Source: Cheilinus undulatus
Lineage: Eukaryota; Chordata; Actinopteri; Labriformes; Labridae
Assembly: GCF_018320785.1 (NCBI RefSeq)
Contig: NC_054884.1
Span: 25,545,667 to 25,609,666, forward strand
Length of the DNA stretch: 64,000 bases
Direction of reading: 5' to 3'
This document shows positions 60,896 through 64,000 of the stretch, piece after piece; the stretch's first letter is position 1, and each line of letters starts with the position of its first letter. The translations under genes and the position numbers were made by a program. The notes below the pieces were generated by a model that was given only the letters and a program-made list of their open reading frames with translations, made no database searches and was not told the origin of the DNA.

Positions 60896-62129
60896 CTGCA
60901 GAAGAGAAAGCAACGCTTTATACTATTCAGCTTTGAGTTGTTCTTTTTAAACCTCTTCAGCTGGTTATGATACGGAATTAAATCGATGCAGATGCAGATC
61001 CAGATCCAAAATCATCATCATCATAACTGCAGCCACCCAAGCATATTTGCTGACTATTTTTTCTAATTATTTTCTATTAATTCTTTAATAGTCACCATCA
61101 ACCCATAAGTGAGAAACATTTTTATATTAATGCACTATTTGAGGAGCATTTTTTCATGTTAAAAGTTTTGCTTCTAACACCTTTGTTTTAAATTTTTCTG
61201 CAGCTGCTTACTGGCATCATGACTCTGCACTCCTGAGATACACTCCAAGATGATGGTGGCAATTTTCTACCTCATGATCATAAACCTTCATGTACACAGC
61301 TCATCAGCCATGATTGCAAAATATCAACAGAATCATTTTAAAAGGCGAGTGCTGCTATTTGAGCATCTTTATGCAACATACTGCTCATGAATACTGTCAA
61401 AAAATAAACCTTTACAATTAAGTGGGTGGGATGACTTAATCTGCCACCCCTACTAGCCAAATAAAGTGTCATTCTGTGGGGAACACAGCATACTGTTATA
61501 GTAAAACAAAGGAAAAAAGCATGTATTGCTTGATTTGAAGTATACGTATAATGCGTTAGTTATTTATACCATCTATGTTCTTCAGCATTTTAAGGTACAC
61601 TGTCTTTATGAGTTAAAGCTGATTATTACCAACATCTTTAGGCTCTACACTGTACTATTGCTTGCACAAGGCCTTTCAACCATACTTAAACTGCATATCT
61701 GTTAAGATATAGGCCTAAAAATAAATATCATCTCACCAAATAACTGTAAGCATCATCAAGATATTTGCAAAATGTCTTTCAAATGTCCAAAAAAAGTTTA
61801 GTGAGGCATTTTCTCATGTTATAATTATTTTAGGGGTGCTGTAATGAGATTTCAGGGTTCTCCAGCCAGGCCTGTCTACAGAAATGGCTGGGCCCCTGAC
61901 AAACTCAGAGAATGGGCCCTCCCCAGTTGTAATTTATGGATATTATCAATGTATGTGTGTCGGATCAGTAGCATTTGTGCTAGCATCCTGGCTAACAGTT
62001 ACTACATTTTGGAGCTGACAAGTATGCCCAACTATTAGTGGGTTGTGATGTTAAAATTATTTATTTGTGAAATTAACCCCTCTAAGCCTCTTTTTCCCAT
62101 TTTTTTCTGCTGTCTTTAGAAAAAATTAC
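60896..62129 (-). other. lhpp: lhpp intron 2
   Basis: 1234 bases with a GTAATT donor. AT-rich. About 61850-61935 has GC-richer text with two 'gggcc' boxes that may be an old repeat. No other gene. Confidence 0.75.
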
Positions 62130-62317
62130 CATCATACACCAGCAGGTGGGGCCGTAAACCTCTCTCCTTCAGGACAGCCACGGCTGCAGGTGCAGGGGAG
62201 AAGACCTCAGGGACAGAGATGTCAAAGCCCAGTCTTCCCAGTTTGGCAACAAACTTGTCTCTGCTGGCCTGTGTCTCATTGGTGCAGAATCGCAGCTGCA
62301 GGTCAGATGTTTTCAGC
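62130..62317 (-). CDS. lhpp: lhpp exon 2
   Basis: It encodes residues 45-106 (LKTSDLQLRFCTNETQASRD, KFVAKLGRLGFDISVPEVFS, PAPAAVAVLKERGLRPHLLV, YD) and one base of Gly107. RFCTNE contains Thr56, HAD motif II. LGFDIS, PAPAA and LKERGLRP are close to human. The acceptor AG is at 62319-62318 and the donor is GTAATT. Confidence 0.95.
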
Positions 62318-62602
62318 CTTTACAGGGATGAGGAGGGGTCAAAGTTTGAATGGAGCACACAGCTGATGACATCAAATTGACACTGGCATGCAGATAGCGC
62401 TCAAATTCTTCACATAAACAGTTACTGCCTCAAAAACAAACAACCTCTGGGCGTATTGCAAAGTACACTAGTACCCTAAAATTACATAAACAGTAAACAA
62501 TTTTGTTCATGCACTTTCTTATTAGCTTTGACAGCCAGGCATGCAGGGCGCAAGCTAAACTAGCACATATTATCGAAAACTACACCGAAATTATTCACTC
62601 AC

Positions 62603-62733
62603 TTTTTTACAGCTTCGGCCGCACCAGGAATGGCGACCCCGTCTCCCTCCCCGCTGTCGTATAAAACGCCACACATGTCCAAAATGACACCTTTTAAACT
62701 CTTTGCACAGCCTGGCCAGTTCATGTCAGCCAT
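62603..62733 (-). CDS. lhpp: lhpp exon 1 (start)
   Basis: The start ATG is at 62733-62731. It encodes MADMNWPGCAKSLKGVILDM, CGVLYDSGEGDGVAIPGAAE, AVK and two bases of Lys44. LDMCGVLYD is HAD motif I with the Asp19 nucleophile. The start gives a protein one residue longer than the human length as I recall it. A second in-frame ATG (Met4) is possible but would shorten the N-terminus. The donor is GTGAGT. Unusually, the position two after the nucleophile is Cys; I recall Ser in human. Confidence 0.93.
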
Positions 62734-63126
62734 AACGAAACTTTAGTTAAAGAGCGCATGCGCGTAATGTGTAGGGTCTTGCTCGCCTGCCACGCTCTCG
62801 TGCTTTGAATTCAAATTATACATAGTAATTTACACGTGTTGCCAGTTTACATTCAGACTGACTGCTTTGAAAGTCCATGTTTTCTCCGGCCCGTGTATCA
62901 CACAAATTCTCGGTATGAAATTATAACAAATGACAGGATATAATTCTGTAATTGACACTTAACTGTCGTTTAAGTCGTCATTATTGTGACATGTGATGAT
63001 CTGTGATAGTTTAAGGTGACTTTGCAATTCCTGGAAAATGTTGCAACATAGGGGCGTGTTCTCTGACGTAGGCACGTACGAAACGACATCAGCCTGTTCT
63101 CCACTGCACGCGCCAGACCAGCCCTT
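62734..63126. promoter_or_regulatory. Bidirectional promoter region between lhpp and the next gene
   Basis: About 0.4 kb separates the lhpp start codon from a TATA box on the + strand. It contains CpG-bearing text ('gagcgcatgcgcgtaatg' at 62753-62770, which includes a NRF1-like GCGCATGCGC core, and 'gcacgcgccag'). No TATA is seen close to lhpp, suggesting a CpG/NRF1-type promoter for that gene. Confidence 0.5.
62754..62763. promoter_or_regulatory. NRF1-like site GCGCATGCGC
   Basis: This is a palindromic GCGCATGCGC sequence about 20 bases upstream of the lhpp ATG. It matches the consensus of NRF1, a regulator of housekeeping and mitochondrial genes. Binding is inferred from sequence alone. 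Confidence 0.55.
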
Positions 63127-63134
63127 TATAAATA
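63127..63134 (+). promoter_or_regulatory. TATA box of the divergent + strand gene
   Basis: TATAAATA lies in a setting of G/C-rich flanks, about 30 bases before a probable transcription start near 63157-63165. It is the best core promoter in the window. Confidence 0.6.
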
Positions 63135-63156
63135 TAAGCCCCACTGGGTACCGTTT

Positions 63157-63231
63157 GCGTTTTCAACCGTTGGACAAGGAGGGCATCATTTGCATCTCAA
63201 GACTGTTTTAACGTCGCTTCACTTCTTTCAG
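63157..63231 (+). other. Probable non-coding first exon of a gene leaving the window (possibly oat)
   Basis: Following the TATA box, about 75 bases lead to a good donor, TTTCAG|GTATTG, at 63231/63232. No ATG-initiated frame of note lies in it. In human, OAT lies on the 5' side of LHPP in divergent orientation (with NKX1-2 between), and OAT has a non-coding first exon as I recall. This makes oat a reasonable guess by synteny only. The coding exons are not in the window, so the gene cannot be named from sequence. Confidence 0.4.
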
Positions 63232-64000
63232 GTATTGTTTTTCATTCATGTATGCATCTTAACTTCTTCTTAATCGAGGACTTGCTGAAAATATCTAGCT
63301 AAGGCTTTAAAAAGACGGAGGATGTGTGCTAATCTTCCCAAGCTAGCAGGAAGTGAGGCTGTTACGTTGTTATGTACTTTACCGGTAGAAACACGTTTGC
63401 TATCACTTACAGCATACAGTCGGCGTTTACCACAGTTTACCAATCAAATACAAAGCTGTATTTATTATTCTACTGCTAGAATGGGATTCAAGCCAGCGTT
63501 GTTCATCATGAAGTAATATTACATAATTCATTGTGGTTTGAGGGAGCGGCGTGGCTTTCTCAGGGCTATCATCTGATAACTTGTGCTTTGGGTCTTTATT
63601 TAGCGCCTGCTTTGTAAGGTTAGGGGTGTGTTGTGGAGGCAGCTCCACAGCGGCCTATCATGTGTTAAGGGCTGGATTAATGGTGTCTAGGTGTCACGGA
63701 TCAGAAGCACGGGTCCACTGGCCTTGATGTAGCCTGGCGCAGGTGCTGTCTGTTTGCCATGTGTATTTATTTACTGTTCAAGGTTATTGATTATTCCGAG
63801 CAAAGTACTGGATAACTCATGTTCCTCTCAAGAAACCGTGTATTTCATCACTGATGTACTTTTCTTATCAACTTGCAAGTGATGTCATGGATTTTTTAAA
63901 CCCAATGCCTTATGCAATATTTATTTTCCCGGCACAGCAGTCGTAAGGCTAGACTTTACTTCAGACAGCTTACCATCTCACAATAAAGGTTAAAACACTT
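63232..64000 (+). other. Probable first intron of the divergent gene
   Basis: After the GTATTG donor there is no recognised exon. The + frame at 63322-63516 and the - frame at 63427-63648 have no domain. The sequence ends inside this region. Confidence 0.4.

Larger units (their letters stand above)
21095..62733 (-). other. lhpp: lhpp gene, seven exons (whole locus)
   Basis: The locus encodes phospholysine phosphohistidine inorganic pyrophosphate phosphatase, a cytosolic HAD-superfamily enzyme that hydrolyses pyrophosphate and phosphorus-nitrogen bonds and acts as a protein histidine phosphatase. The seven exons join in phase into 816 nt (271 residues and TAA); every intron is GT...AG. HAD motifs can be seen: LDMCGVLYD with nucleophile Asp19, the RFCTN motif with Thr56, GKPSP with Lys191, and MIGDD with Asp216-Asp217. 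RPSDERHP and ADGTVDNLAQAV near the end match the human C-terminus. Intron sizes from 5' to 3' are 285, 1234, 296, 98, 4208 and 34702 bases. The gene is convergent with fam53b, as in human. No frameshift or early stop is seen, so it should be functional. Confidence 0.95.

Noticed and set aside
1..64000. CRISPR arrays, operons, phage or bacterial defence genes
   Set aside because: The spliced vertebrate genes and eukaryotic repeats rule out a prokaryotic reading; no regularly spaced repeats of CRISPR type are seen.

Overview
This is vertebrate nuclear DNA, almost certainly from a ray-finned (teleost) fish. The evidence is small spliced exons with GT/AG borders, an AT-rich and CpG-poor background, teleost-type Tc1/mariner, hAT and BEL/Pao elements, tRNA-derived SINEs, and no bacterial-style gene packing. 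Nearly all long open frames are chance frames in introns or degraded transposons.

Two protein-coding genes can be read directly. At the left edge, on the + strand, is the last coding exon (662-997) and 3'UTR of fam53b, recognised from its C-terminus. On the - strand is a complete lhpp gene (phospholysine phosphohistidine inorganic pyrophosphate phosphatase, HAD superfamily). Its seven exons lie at 62733-62603, 62317-62130, 60895-60742, 60445-60382, 60283-60191, 55982-55891 and 21188-21095. They join in phase into 816 nt (271 residues plus stop), against 270 residues for human LHPP as I recall it. Intron 6 alone is 34.7 kb and fills more than half of the window. The convergent fam53b / lhpp pair matches the FAM53B-LHPP order on human 10q26. 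Upstream of lhpp is a divergent TATA-box promoter with a probable non-coding first exon (about 63157-63231). It belongs to a + strand gene that continues beyond the window; synteny suggests oat, but this is inference.

The rest is intergenic (1.7-21.1 kb) or intronic (21.2-62.6 kb) DNA packed with decayed mobile elements. At least eight Tc1/mariner-like remnants from several lineages are present, together with a Tc1-related MITE and two hAT-type elements with 8-bp target duplications. There are also two more terminal-inverted-repeat MITEs, a frameshifted BEL/Pao gag relic (13.59-15.15 kb), three SINE copies, several unclassified dispersed repeats, a 450-bp ATGGT minisatellite and a duplication of the fam53b 3' end. 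The clearest structural story is at 37.1-39.1 kb, where an older repeat is interrupted by a hAT element and by a SINE, both with intact target duplications. A few GC-richer, repeat-free blocks are candidate regulatory sequence. I found no operon-like, defence-like or otherwise new gene system, and no complete active transposase.
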